Positions 9,825-22,942 of a DNA stretch of 64,000 bases are shown in pieces. The translations under genes and the position numbers were made by a program. The notes beneath the pieces were generated by a model. The model ran no database searches. It saw only the letters and a program-made list of their open reading frames with translations, and was not told the origin of the DNA. Position 1 is the first letter of the stretch; each line of letters starts with the position of its first letter. Source of the stretch: Hirsutella rhossiliensis (taxonomy: Eukaryota > Ascomycota > Sordariomycetes > Hypocreales > Ophiocordycipitaceae); contig NW_025408683.1 in NCBI RefSeq assembly GCF_020360975.1, positions 1,364,001-1,428,000 of the forward strand, given 5' to 3'.

Positions 9825-12800
9825 GTTACTAGGGAGTTAACTATATAGATAAAGGGATATAAAAGGGTAAATTTTATAATAAAATTACTTAATAGGTCTA
9901 TATAAATTCTTCGATAAAAAAGGGTAACTTTTTACCCTTAATTTTTAATAAGCTTAATTTCCTTCCGCTTTCTTTAAGAGGAAGGAATCTATTAAAATAT
10001 AACGTTTAAGCCTATAAGGCTAGTCTAAAAGAATTAAACGATTAAGCTTATTAAGGAGAAATTCGGTTAATTTATTCTAGAATTCCGACCTATCCTTAAG
10101 AAGGAATCTCTTAAGAAGTTAGCTTTCCTTACTAGTAGGAATAGGTCTATTATAAAGGACCCTTTTCTAGTAACCTAAGGAGACGGTCTTCTTTAATATA
10201 TATAACTTAGTTACCTAGGCCCCCTAGCTTTATATAAGCTAGGCTAATAATAAGGTATATAAATTAAGTGCCTAAAGACTATTAAATATAAATACTATAG
10301 CTAAGTAAAGACTAAGAGACGAATTTCTAGATAAACCTCTTTACGTCCGGACTAGCTATATAAGGAGATTTAGGTCGACTAAACTAATATCTCTAAGGAC
10401 TAGGAAAGCTTTATTAGGGTAATATTTTTTATAGATGCTTTTTTAGGGATAGTTTTCCCTTATTTTTTAAAGACCTACCTAAGTAAGTATAACTAGTCTA
10501 CCCTCTAAGACTTCGTTAACTAGATAAAATCCTACTTCGGCTATAAGGTAAAGAGGATACGGTCTAATAGAGAGCTATTTATAAAGGATATCTTAAATTA
10601 GCTTTAAAAAAGGGGTATTTTACCCCTCCTATTAGTACTAAATACCGAGGCTTAAAACGGAGGGGTAGAAAGATTAAGGGGTACTATAATAAAAAGGGCC
10701 TATATAATAAGACTTACTATAAGGCTTCCTTATAAACTTTAAAGGGAAGTCGTTAAAACTGCCTATTACTTTTAGAACTAGACCTTAAGGGACCTTAGGG
10801 GCCTAAGGGACTATAGGGACCTAGAGACCTTTTTTAAGACCTTAGGAATAAACTAGAAATCTCCCCTTTAGCTCTTTATAAAGAAGAAGGCCTCGCTAGC
10901 TTACCTTTATACCTATAACTATAAGGTATACGCTATAACTACTAATATATAGCTAAAAAGGAAGAAGAAAAGAAAGCTTAATCTTAGAGCCTTTATTAGT
11001 TACCTTATTAGTTATAATTTTACGATTATCTCCTAGATTTAGATTCTTCTTTTATAAAAGGTTATTTTAACTAAGGATATAATTTTCGACGAATCTAGCT
11101 TCTATAATAGAAAGAGGGATTAATAACCTCTCTTTCTCTCTTAACGTTAGCTAATTTAAAAGATCTAAATCCCCCCTTTTTAATAGTCTTAAGAAGAGGT
11201 CCTAGATAAGGTAATAAAAGAAGAAACTAATTTTAAAGTAGTTAAGGATAACGCTAACTTTAAAGAAGAAGAGGAAGCTACTAGATTAAATAATCTAGAT
11301 AAAGAAGGAGACTATAGGAAAGCGGTAGAGCTAGAATACGCCTACCTTCCTACGCCTCCTCTTATAAAATAAAAAGAAGATCTAGAAGTAGCTTTCTTTA
11401 TTAGTCTTCCTATCCCGACCCCTAAGGGGGTAGGAAAGGCACCTCTCTTAAAGGATTACCTAGCTGCCTTTTTATCCTTACTTTAAGAAGTAAAGGAAGG
11501 TATAGGGCCTAATACGGTTATTAAAGAAGACTAACCTCTCTTTTATTTTAATCGTTTTTCCGACTTTTATTTAATACCTATAAAAGACGGTTCCTATAAA
11601 GCATTTATAGTAAGCTAGCTTTTTAAGCCTTTATTAGTAAGGAAGGTATATAAAAGAGACCTCCTAGACCTACTAGTAAACTAAAAGCAGCTAGAAAAAC
11701 ACCCCTTTAAAGACTAGTTTTTCTAGGCCTAGAAAGACTACCTAGCCTTATATAAAGAGATAGGGTCTTTTAAAGAGGTCCTTAAGGAAAAAGTAAGAGG
11801 AAAATAGGTCCTTAGCTATAAGTAGGTCTTTATCTATAAGACTAATAAATATAGCTTTCTTTAAAAGTATAAAGCCTAGCTAGTTATCTATAAGAACTAG
11901 TAGGAAATAGGGGATCTTCCTACTAAGGGAACTACCTTAGTAAGGATATCTTTTTAAACCCTTATAGCTATAGTAGTAAAATTCGACCTCGAACTTAATT
12001 AAATAGATACCGTTAACGCCTTTATTAACTACCCTTTTAAGGAAGAAGAAGTTATCTATATATACCTTTTACTAGGCTTTTAATAGCTAGGAAAGGTTCT
12101 ATAGCTTAGGAAAGCTTTATACGGACTATAAAGATTACCCCTTCTTTAGTAATAGTATTTAATAGGTTACCTTAAAGCCCTAGGCTTTAAGAAAGTCCCT
12201 TAGGAACTATATATAGTATAGAAGGGTAAAATTATAGTCTTTTTTTACGCTAATAATATTATCTAAGCCTACTTAAAAAAGGAAGAAGTAACTACTAAGG
12301 GGGTTATAAAAGGCTTATAATAAAGGTATAAGATAACTAGGCTAAGGGAGCTAAAGTAGTTCCTAGGGATATTAAATTTTTAGAATAGGTCCTAATAAAG
12401 TATCTAGCTTACCTAGGACGACTATATTAATAAGGTCGCTTATAAATCCCTCCTTAATTCCCCTAAGAAGAAGCTTCTATCTATACTTATATTAAATAAA
12501 GAGCTTTTACTTAATCTATTCTTTTAAGCTAGGGAGTAAGAGAAATACCGATATTAATAGAAGATAAGCTCCCTGCCTTTTTTAGCTATTTCTACTAGAC
12601 CGGATATCTTTTTATAGTCCCCTAGCTAGCTAAGTATAACTAGAATCCTAGCCTTAGGCACTAAGAAGTAGTAGACCGAGCTATCCTTTATCTTAATTTA
12701 ACGAGATTATATAGTCTATGCCTAAAAGGGTAGGGAAAGAAGAAAGTAGCTACTAAAATCTTCTTTTATTTAAGCGATATATCCTTTATAAATAATTCCT

Positions 12801-13609
12801 TAGATAGAAAGAGCTTATAAGGGTATATTATATCCCTTTTTAAAGGAACTATTACTTAGAGAGCTTCGAAGTAAGCTACTATTATAACTTTAAGTATAAA
12901 GGCAGAGCTACTAGCTCTTTTAAAAGCTTTAAAGGAAGCTATTTTCTTTAGCTAGCTACTTATATCTTTATAACTATAAATTCCGACCTTATTATCTATA
13001 GAATATAATAATATATAGACTATATAGATTCTTATAAAGGAAAATAGTAAGCTATTAACCTAGCTATAGTATATTAATATCTACTAGTAGTAGTTACGCT
13101 AAGATATTTAAAGGGGACTTATTTCCGTTTATTAGGTTTTAATAGTATTAATAAATACTAATAGTCTTATAAAGTCCTTACTAAAGTAAAAGCTAGCTAT
13201 CTTTTTATAGTAAATTAGGCTAGAAGAAGTTTAAGAGAAGCTATCCTTAAAAGCCCGCCTTAAGAGTCTATAAGAAGAGCTAATAGTACGTATAACGAAG
13301 GAGATATTTATAGCTAAAGAGAGGAACTAAGACTTATATTAAAGGAAGGCCCTTAGCTTAATTAGGACTTATTCTTCTTAAAGGCCCCCTTTTTAAAGGA
13401 CTTATTATTAGAGAAGCCCCCCTTTCTTATAGGACTTAATTTCCTCCTTAGGCCCCTTTTTTATAAAAGTAGGTCTAAAAGAGCCTAGGGCTAAAACCCG
13501 GATTTCTTAAGTAAGGGATAAATATAGACTAAGACCTCCTTTATACGCTTACCGGCCTAATTATTTAGCTTTACCCTTTCTATAAGGGCAGGCTATAGCT
13601 AAGGGGGTA

Positions 13610-14086
13610 TATCGCGAAGCGTAGCTTAATTTTATAGTTCTTAGAGATATCCCTTAGTAAGAGGGACTAAGGAAGCTAAAAACCCGGTTTAAAAGAAGGA
13701 GCTAAAAGGAGGTATAGAGAGGAGGGTAAGGGAAAGAAGGGAAGTAAAAGTAGCGATAGCTTCTTAAAGAGGTAGCGAGAGATAAGATAAATAAGCCGGT
13801 AACGGCTAGAATAAAGGGGAAAAACTAGTAAAAAGCTTAGTAGTTAAGAGGATATTAATAGCTTCTTTAAGTAAGATCTTCTTTATTAATTAAGATACTA
13901 AATAGGTATAAAAAGGGGCGTTAAATGAAAGAAAGAAGGATAATAAAGGTAATATAATAATTACTCCCTTACTATAATTACTACTCTTATAAGAATTAAA
14001 TATCTTTACCCTACCTATTTAACCCCTTACTTTTAATTTTACCTTTATATTTTTTATATATATATTTTATATCTCTCTTTATAAGA
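13610..14086 (+). repeat. Copia A 3' LTR
   Basis: A 477-bp partner of the 7240 LTR, preceded by a purine run (GCTAAGGGGG) that would be the plus-strand primer site. It is followed directly by the duplicated TAAAG. Confidence 0.88.
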
Positions 14087-16462
14087 TAAAGAGGCGCGAC
14101 TTTAAATTATACTTAATACCGCGCTTAGGGGGATAGAACCCTTATATAGATTATATACGCTTAGTCGCGGAAAAAATATTAGTAAATAATATATAATACC
14201 CTCTTAAGTAAGCTTCTTAAATAAACTATATTATTAATAAGGGCCGCGCCTTAAGAGTTAGACTTTAATACTTATAGCTAAGGAGTAAAGGTATATAGAA
14301 TAGCGTATAGCTAGCTTTAGTAAGCTTATAGTATCCCCCCCCCCTATATTAGCGTATAATAGTAGCTCTTAGTACTATAATATAAGGGACGGTACTTTAG
14401 TATATAAGGCTCCGCTCCCTTTTATATAAGGCTATATAAGCTCTCCCTTTTACTATAGTTATATTATATTAGCGGCCTTCTTATATCTTAGCTACCCTTT
14501 TAGTCGCTATAAGTATACGTCCTATATATATAGTAGCTATAATTATATACGAGGGAACGCTAATAAAGCCTTATAAAGGTATTACTAAGATTACTCGTCG
14601 CTAAAGTTACTATCGTTAAACCTTACCTCCTTTTTATCTTAGCGCGTATACTCCTTTACTACTTAAAGTATATTTACCTACGCCTCTTAGTATAGGTATT
14701 TTAAAAACTAATAGAATCTACTAATATAGCCTATATAGCGACCCTCTTATTATATAAGAATTTACCCTTATATTCCTATTTTATTATTATAAAAAGATAA
14801 TAGGTATAGGGAGGCTTTATTAAATAAGCTAGTAAAAAGAGGCTCTATAAATTAGTTTAAGGGAATAACCCTTAAAGATAAAAGACCTGTTTTAGATATC
14901 TATAGCTTCCTTTAAGAAAAGTAGGTTAAGATAAAGCCTATCTTAATAAATAAAAATATATATAAAATATATAAGTTAATTATAAGTAGAATAAATACCC
15001 TATTACCTATTTCGGTATAGTAGTTTTAAAAATATCTATAATAAAAGAATAAGTAAGGCATAGAATATTCTAGTTAAATCTACTACTTATACTAGAACTT
15101 ATAGTCTTATACTAACTATTATACTATAATTAAACTACTTACTAAGTTAGGAAGACTTACTATAAATAGAGTTTTTTAAGTACTATAGAGTATACTAAAA
15201 AGCTAACTAATTAGTCTACTAGTAAGCGAGTAATAGTCTATAAAAGATAAAAGATTTCCCTATAAGTAGTAGATAGAATAAGTAAGTTTATAAGTATCTT
15301 TTATAACGCTATTCTTTTAATATATTATTTATCTCCTTATATACTTATTATAAATTCCGGACGAAATCCTACCCTATACTCCTTTAACCGATCTTTCTAC
15401 TTATATTATTAATTACCCGATCCTATACTTATTACTTATACCTTTTTATATATCGCTACCTCTTTCTATCCTTAGTCCTTAAAGTAGAGATAGAGATATT
15501 TATAGTATTACTAGCGTTATCCTTTTTTTATACTATAGAAAAAGAGAAAAAAAGAAACTTATTACTACTAAGCCTATAAAGAAGGTAAGCGAGATCGGTA
15601 TATATATTTAGTAGTATAAACCTTTCGCTTAAATAGGTATACTAATTTATATTTAAGCTTATAATAAGGTAATTATACTTTACTATATTAAGCTAGCTAT
15701 ATATATCTACTTAATAAAGTACCTCTTTAAACTAAATAAAGTAAGCTAGAATAGCTTTACTTTACTTTTAATAAAGCGTTATAAGCTCCTAGCCTACTAA
15801 CTTAGCTATATTAGGTTCGCTATAATTAGTAGAAAGCTTTACGAGGAGGTTAGCTAGTTTATTTATACTAGTATATATAAATAGTAAGAGATACCTTTAT
15901 AAGTATAAGGATTAGCTTATATAAAGATAGTTAAATTAAGCGTAGATATACCTTATTATAGCGCTATTAATATAGAGCTTTGCTTTTATATAAAGTAGCT
16001 ATAGCTTAAGCTTTATAAAGGATCTATTAAACTAATAAAGGTATAGTAGTACCGCTATTAGTTATATAAAGCCTTACTATTATAAGAAGCTCTTAATTAC
16101 TTAAGTAAACTAAGTATTACGTTTACCTTAATTTTATAATTATAAGAGTATAGATATTATATATATATATATAATAGCGTAGGCGGTTTAACTAAACTAA
16201 GTAATTAAACGTTAGCTTTAAAGGCAGCTAAAAATAGCTATTTTATATATATAGATATAAAGAGGGTAAAATAAAAGGTAGATTATACTATTATAAAGTA
16301 AGTAAAGGTATAGGCTTAAGTATAGTCTATTAAAAGAAGGTTAATAATTTATAAGGGGGAAAAGGAAGAGAAGTATAAGCCTAGCTTATATATACGCGGA
16401 GGCCGCTTATATATAAACTTGGCTTAGACCTTAGTCTAAGCCTATATAAGGTAAAAGCCCTT
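14087..16462. mobile_element. unclassified eroded element, split by a MULE-like insertion
   Basis: AT-rich sequence unlike the Copia and Gypsy families here, interrupted at 14755-15448 by a separate element. From about 15565 to 16150 one plus-strand frame is long if TAG/TAA are read as RIP-altered Gln/Trp codons, but I do not recognise the product. A ten-C run lies near 14334-14345. The right edge (about 16400-16464) carries the segment also seen at 7149-7213. The host element type is unknown. Confidence 0.4.
14755..15448 (-). mobile_element. MULE-like non-autonomous element, copy 2 (heavily RIPed)
   Basis: A 694-bp reverse-orientation copy of the element at 26367-27059. It begins TAAGAATTTACCC, the counterpart of the other copy's right end, and ends near ACCTTTTTA. 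Its flanks show no clear duplication. It is far more eroded than the 26-kb copy, which indicates an older insertion or more rounds of RIP. Confidence 0.7.
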
Positions 16463-18361
16463 ATAAACCCTAAGACTAAGATAAGTAGGTAAAGGAGCTA
16501 TAAGCTTATATAGATAAGACTATTAATAATTTAGTTTTCTTTAATAAGTAGGACCTTCTTAAGCCCCCTTTTTATCCTAGGGTAATAGAATTTATAAAAG
16601 GAGCTTCCTTCTTATCTAAGCTAACCTCTATATAGTAAAGAGCTTTTTCTACTACCTTAGGTAGCTATAAGAGTTACTATAAGGAATACCTTTATAAGAT
16701 AAAGCTACTAACTATTATATATATAGCGATAATAGAATCCGTTAGTACTATAAAGCTAATCTCTTTTTAAGAGGAAGAGACTCTTAAGTAATAGCTTTTA
16801 AAGCTCGAGACCTTAATAGCTCCCTTAAGGGGCTATATAACTAACTATATTAAAAAGACTTATATAGTATACCTAGGAGCCTTTTTTACTAGGAACCTAC
16901 TAGCCTTTTTATAGCTAGCTAAGTAAGAAGAAATCCTTATAAAAGCTAATTATTACTTTATAATAAAAGCTCTTTTTAGCTAATAGCTATAAGATATATC
17001 TCTACTAATAAAGCTTATTAGTAATAGTTACTTAACTATCTTTTAAGAAGCTAGCTAAGAACTAAATAAAGAGGCTATTAAAGTATAATAATAAGTAGTC
17101 TTATTCTTTTATAGCTAGTACTCGACCTAGATAGTTCGACCTATTACCTTTATAGCTACTATAGCCCCTATTACTATAGCCCCTACTACTACTACTACTA
17201 CTACCCCTCTAGCTCCTCCTCCCTTAAAAGCCTTAACCTTATCTTTAACGGCTACCCTTATCCCGGCCCTAGCTCCGCCTACTACTCCGGCCCGGTCCCG
17301 TTAGTCTATCCGGCCCGACTAGTCCCTTAATAGATATTTTAGTCCGTTAGTTAAAAAATTAAAGAACTAGTCGAAATCGAACCTCTTTATTAAAACTAGT
17401 AATAATAGGTAAAAAAGGGGGGTTTTTAAGTAGACATTTTAGACTAAGATAAGGATTCCTTAAAGAAATAAAAGACTAAATAAAACAGCTACTTAGCCTA
17501 TAAATACCTAAGCTATAGGTTATTATAATACTAGTAGGTCTTTAAGGAAAACTAACTTAAAGGATTTAACCTTTTAAAGAAGCTATAAGAAATAATATAA
17601 TAGTCTCTTAAGAAGGACCCCTTATTATAAAAGAAGATAGATAAGATTTAGGTTACTAAGAAATAGTAACTAACGCCGCTACCTTTACTTAAGCTATAAA
17701 TTTAAAGAAAAATTATTAGTATAGTAAATCTAGCCTTTATCTTCCTTATAAATTAATAAGACCGCCTATTAAGACCCTTTAATTATCCCCTATAAAAATT
17801 AGCTATCCTTAACTTTAGTACTTCCCTTAATATCTATAATACCCTCTTATAATTCTAGTCCTTTAAAAAGGTACTAAGGGAATTTCTAATTACTAGGGAA
17901 TTAACCGTACTAATAAAGGGGTATAGAAAGGTAAATTTCATAATAAAATTACTTAATAGGTCTATATAAATTCTTTAATAAAAAAGGGTAGCTTTTTACC
18001 CTTAATTTTTAATAAGCTTAATTTCCTTTTAACTTCTTTAAGAAAAAGGAATCTTTTAGTATATAACGTTTAAGTTATAAGGCTAGTCTAAAAGAATTAA
18101 ATAATTAGGCTTATTAAGGAAAATATCGGTTAATTTATTCTTAAATTCCGACCTATCTTTAAGAAGGAATCTCTTAAAAAGTTAGCTTTTCCTATTAAGA
18201 GTAATCGGTCTACTATAAAGGACCCTCTTTTAATAGCCTAAGGAGACGGTCTTCTTTAGTATATATAACTTAGTTACCTAGGCCCCCTAGCTTTATATAA
18301 GCTAGGCTAATAATAAGGCGTATAAATAAAGGGCCTAAAGACTATTAAATATAAATACTAT
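16463..18361 (+). mobile_element. Copia B, left part (gag region, truncated 5')
   Basis: Matches the gag-side interior of Copia A and C but lacks a 5' LTR. It is cut at 18361 by insertion of Copia C and resumes at 25081. All frames are destroyed by TAG/TAA. Confidence 0.75.
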
Positions 18362-18836
18362 TATTACGAAGTATAGCTTAATTTTATAGTTCTTAGAGAT
18401 ATCCCTTAGTATAAGGGACCTAGGAAGCTAAAAAATAGGTTATAAGGAAGGAGCTAAAAGGAGGTATAGAGAGGAGGGTAAGGGTAAGAGAGGAAGTAAA
18501 AGTAGCGATAGCTTCTTATAGAGGTAGTAAAAGATAAGACGGATATACCGGTAATAGCGGGAAAGGAAGGGAAAACTAGTAAAAAGCTTAGTAGTTAAGA
18601 GGATATTAGTAGCTTCTTTAAGTAAGATCTTCTTTATTAATTAAGATACTATATAGGTATAAAGAGGGGTATAGGATAAAGGAAAGAAAGAGAATTAAGG
18701 TAATATAATAATTACTCCCCTACCTTAATTACTACCCCTATAAGAATTATATATCTCTACCTTACCGATCCGACCCCTTACTTTTAATTTTACCTTTATA
18801 TATTTTTATATACTTCTTATATTTCTCTTTATAAGA
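18362..18836 (+). repeat. Copia C 5' LTR
   Basis: A 475-bp LTR beginning TATTACGAAG, which is the TATCGCGAAG start after C-to-T and G-to-A changes. It ends CTTTATAAGA. Confidence 0.88.
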
Positions 18837-21800
18837 GTTATAAGCTTAGGAGGAATAGTATTCTTATACGTTCTAGCTACTATAAAAGGCACCTTTCTTA
18901 TATTTCTTATAGCTTCCTTTTACCCCTCTTACTAAAAAAGCCGATTTTTAACCGACTTTTCTACCCCCTCTCCTATAATAATATCGAAAAACGACTCTAC
19001 CGCCCTTATAGTCTATAGGACGATTCTTATAGAGCCCTAAGATTAAGATAAGTAAGTAAAGGAGCTATAGGCTTATATAGATAGAACTATTTATAATTTA
19101 GTCTTCTTTAATAAGTAGGACCCTCTTAAGCCCCCTCTTTATCCTAGGGCAATAGAATTTATAAAGGGAGCTTCCCTCTTCTCTAAGCTAACCTCTATAT
19201 AGTAGAAAGCTTTTTCTACTACCTTAGGTAACTATTAGAGTTACTATAAGGAATACCTTTATAAGACAAAGCTACTAACTACTATATATACAGCGATAAC
19301 GGAATCTATTAGTACCGTAAAGCTAATCTATCTTTAAGAGGAAGAGACTCCTAGGTAGTAGCTCTTAAAGCTTAAGACCTTAATAGCTCCCTCGAAGGGC
19401 TATATAACTAACTATATTAGGAAGACCTATACGGCCTACCTAAGAGCTTTTTCTACTACTAATCTACTAGCCTCTTTATAGCTAGCTATATAGGAAGAGA
19501 TCTTTAAGGAAGCTAACTAATACTTCTTAATAGAAGCTCTTTCCGGCTAGTAGCTATAGGATATATCTCTATTAATAAAGCCTATTAGTAACGGTTACTC
19601 GACTATCTTTTAAGAGGCTAGCTAGGAACTAAATAAAGAGGCTACTAAAGTATAATAGTAAGTAGTCTTATTTTATTATAGCTAGCACTTAACCTAGATA
19701 GCTCGACCTACTACCCCTATAGCTACTATAGCCCCTATTACTACGGCCCTAGCTACTACTACTACTACTACCCCTCTAGCTCCTCCTCCCTCGAGAGTAT
19801 TAACACCGTCTTTAAAGGCTACCCTAGGCCTAGCCCCGGCTCCGCCTCTTACTCTAGGCCCGGGCCCGGTCCCGTTAGTTAGACCGGCCCAGCTAGTTCC
19901 CTAATAGACCTTTTAGTCTATTAGTCGAAAAATTAAGGAACTAGTCGAAATCGAACATTATTAATATTAGTAATAAGGAGTAAAGAGGGGAGGTTTTTAA
20001 GTAGACCTTCTAAATCGGGATAAGGATTCCTCGAAGAAGTAAAAGACTAAACGATAAAATAGCTACTTAGCCTATAAATGCCTAGGCTATCGGTTATTAT
20101 AATACTAGTAGGTCTTTAAAGAAAACTAACCTAAAGGATTTAACCTTTTAAAGAGGCTATAAGAAACGATATAATAGTCTCTTAAGGAAGACCCCTCGTT
20201 ATAGAAGAAAATAGACGAGATTTAGGTTACTAAGAAATAGTAACTAATAACGCTACTGCTTTTATTTAAGCTATAAATTTAAGGAAAAATCATTAGTATA
20301 GTAAATCTAGTATTTATCCTCCTTATAGATTAATAAGGCTAAGACTAACCGTTAGAGCCCTCCGATTATCCCCTACGAAAATTAGCTATCCTTAACTTTA
20401 GTGCTTCCCTTAATATCTATAATATACTCTTATAATTCCGGTCCTTTAAGAAGGCATAAAAGGAATACCTTATTACCGGGGAATTAACTATATAGATAGA
20501 GGGATATTAAAGGGTGAATTTCACGATAAAATTACCTAACGGGACTATATAAATTCTTTAACGAAAAAGGGTAGCTTTTTACCCTTAATTTTTAACGAGC
20601 TTAATTTCCTTTTACTTTCTTTAAGAAGAAGGAATCTTCTAGGATATAACGTCTAAGCCTATAAGGCTAGTCTAGAAGAATTAGATAGTTAGGCTTATCG
20701 AGGAAGAATTCGGTTAATTTATTCTTAAATTCTAACCTATTTTTAGGAAGGAATCTCTTAAGAAGTTAGCTTTCCTACTTAAAGGAGGGTAAGTTTAAAG
20801 GACCCTCTTCTAGCAGCCTAAGGAGACGGCCTTCTTTAGTATATATAACTTAGTTACCCGGGCCCCCTAGCTTTATATAAGCTAGGCTAATAATAGGGCG
20901 TATAAATAAGGGGCCTAAAGACCGTTAAATATAAATACTATAGCTAAAGAAAGACTATAAGACGAATTTTTAAACGAACTACTTTATAGCTAGACTAGCT
21001 ATATAAGGAAATTTAAGTCGACTAAACCAACGTTTCTAGGGATTAAGAAAGCTTTATTAAGGTAATGTTTTTTATAGACGCTTTTTTAGGGATGGTTTTC
21101 CCTTATTTCTTATAGACCTACCTAAGTAAGTATAACTAGTCTACCTTCTAAGACTTCGTTAACTAGATAAAATCCTACTTTAGCTATAAGGTAAAGAAGA
21201 TATAGTTTAATAGAGAGCTATTTATAAAGGATATCTTAAATTAGCTTCGAAAAAGGGGTATTTTACCCCTCTTATTAGCACCGAATACCTAGGCCTAGAA
21301 TAGAGGGGTAGAAAGATTAAGGGGTGCTATAATAAAAAGGGCCCGTATAATAAGACTTACTATAAAGCTTCCCTATAACCTTTAAATAGAAGTCGTTAAG
21401 ACCGCTTATTACCTTTAGAACTAGACCCTTAGGGACCCTAAGGACCCTAGGGAACTAAACTAAGGAATAAACTAGAAATCCCCTTTTAAGCTCTTTATAA
21501 AGAAGAGGGCTATACTAGCCTACCTTTATACCTATAGCTATAAGGTATACGCTATAACTACTAATATATAGCTAAAAAGGAAGAAGAAAAGAAAGCTTAA
21601 TCCTAGAGCCTTTATTAGTTACCTTATCGGCTATAATTCTATAAATATCTTCTAGATCTAGATTCCTTTTTTATAGAAGGTTATTTTAACTAAGGATATA
21701 ACTTTTAACGAATCTAGCTTCTTTAATAAGAAGAGGGATTAATAGCCCCTCTTACTCTTATAACGTTAGTTAATTTAAAAGATCTAAATCCCCCCTTCTT

Positions 21801-22566
21801 AATAGTTATAAGAAGAGGCCCTAGATAAGGAAACGGAAGAAGAAACTAACGTTAAAGTAGTTAAGGATATCGCTAACTTTAAAGAAGAAGAGGAAGCTGC
21901 TAGATTAAATAATCTAGATTAAGAAGAAGACTATAGGAAAGCGGTAGAGCTAGAATACGCCTACCTTCCTACGCCTCCTCTTATAAAATAAAAAGAAGAT
22001 CTAGAAGTAGCTTTCTTTATTAGTCTTCCTATCCCGACCCCTAAGGGGGTAGGAAAGGCACCTCTCTTAAAGGATTACCTAGCTGCCTTTTTATCCTTAC
22101 TTTAAGAAGTAAAGGAAGGTATAGGGCCTAATATAGTTACTAAAGAAGACTAACCTCTCTCTTATTTCGATCGTTTTTCTAACTTCTATTTAACGCTTAT
22201 AAAAGATAGTTCCTATAGAACGTTTATAGTAGGCCGGCTTTTTAAGCTACTATTAGTAAGGAAGGTATATAAAAGAGACCTCCTAAACCTACTAGTAAAC
22301 TAAAAGCAGCTAGAAAAACAACCCTTTAAAGACTAGTTTTTCTAGGCCTAGAAAGACTACCTAGCCTTATATAAAGAGATAGGGTCTTTTAAATAGGTCC
22401 TTAAGGAAAAGGTAAGAGGAAAATAGGTCCTTAGCTATAAGTAGGTCTTTATCTATAAGACTAATAAATATAGCTTCCTTTAAAAGTATAAAGCCCGGCT
22501 AGTTATCTATAGGAATTAATAGGAAAAAGGGGATCTACTTACTAGGGCAACTACCTTAATAGGGAT

Positions 22567-22942
22567 TTTAATAAGGACGAGGGTATATACCTAAAGTAAG
22601 TATAGCACGTAGCTAAGGATTAGTAGAGCGATTAACTATATAATTATCTAATTATCGGTCCTATATATAGCTCTAAGGGCCTTAGGTTATAAATATAAGT
22701 CTTAGAGATTTCTTTACTCTATACCTCTTTATCTCTACTAGAGTCGCGTAACTAGCGGCCTTTACTTTAAAGGGGAAAAATAAAAATTTAAATTAACTAT
22801 AATTAAAGAGGATACTTAATTAAATAATCTAGGTCTTTATAACACCTTTAAGTATACTTAGAAGTAAGTTAAAACGGGAGTGCTAAGGGTCTTATCCCTT
22901 TAATAGGCTAATATCTATAGGGGTGCGATCTTACTTATTAAA
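22567..22942 (+). mobile_element. MITE (376 bp) inside Copia C, copy 1
   Basis: Ends are the inverted repeat TTTAATAAG / CTTATTAAA, flanked by a 4-bp duplication GGAT (22563-22566 and 22943-22946). Copia A lacks the insertion at the same place (near 11935-11960), which defines both borders. A second copy is at 55913-56286. It has no coding capacity. Confidence 0.85.

Larger units (their letters stand above)
7240..14086 (+). mobile_element. Copia A: full-length Ty1/Copia retrotransposon, RIP-eroded
   Basis: Bounded by LTRs at 7240-7715 and 13610-14086 and by a perfect 5-bp target duplication TAAAG (7235-7239 and 14087-14091). A solo LTR is inserted at 9348-9824. The internal order is gag, integrase, reverse transcriptase, RNase H. 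Integrase shows NTEAxNGGVERLRG near 10625-10670. Reverse transcriptase runs about 11970-12400, with EFDLELN, RKALYGL and the YVDD box decayed to YANN. Nearly every Gln/Trp codon has become TAG or TAA. The polypurine stretch AAGGGGG precedes the 3' LTR. No functional product is expected. Confidence 0.88.
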
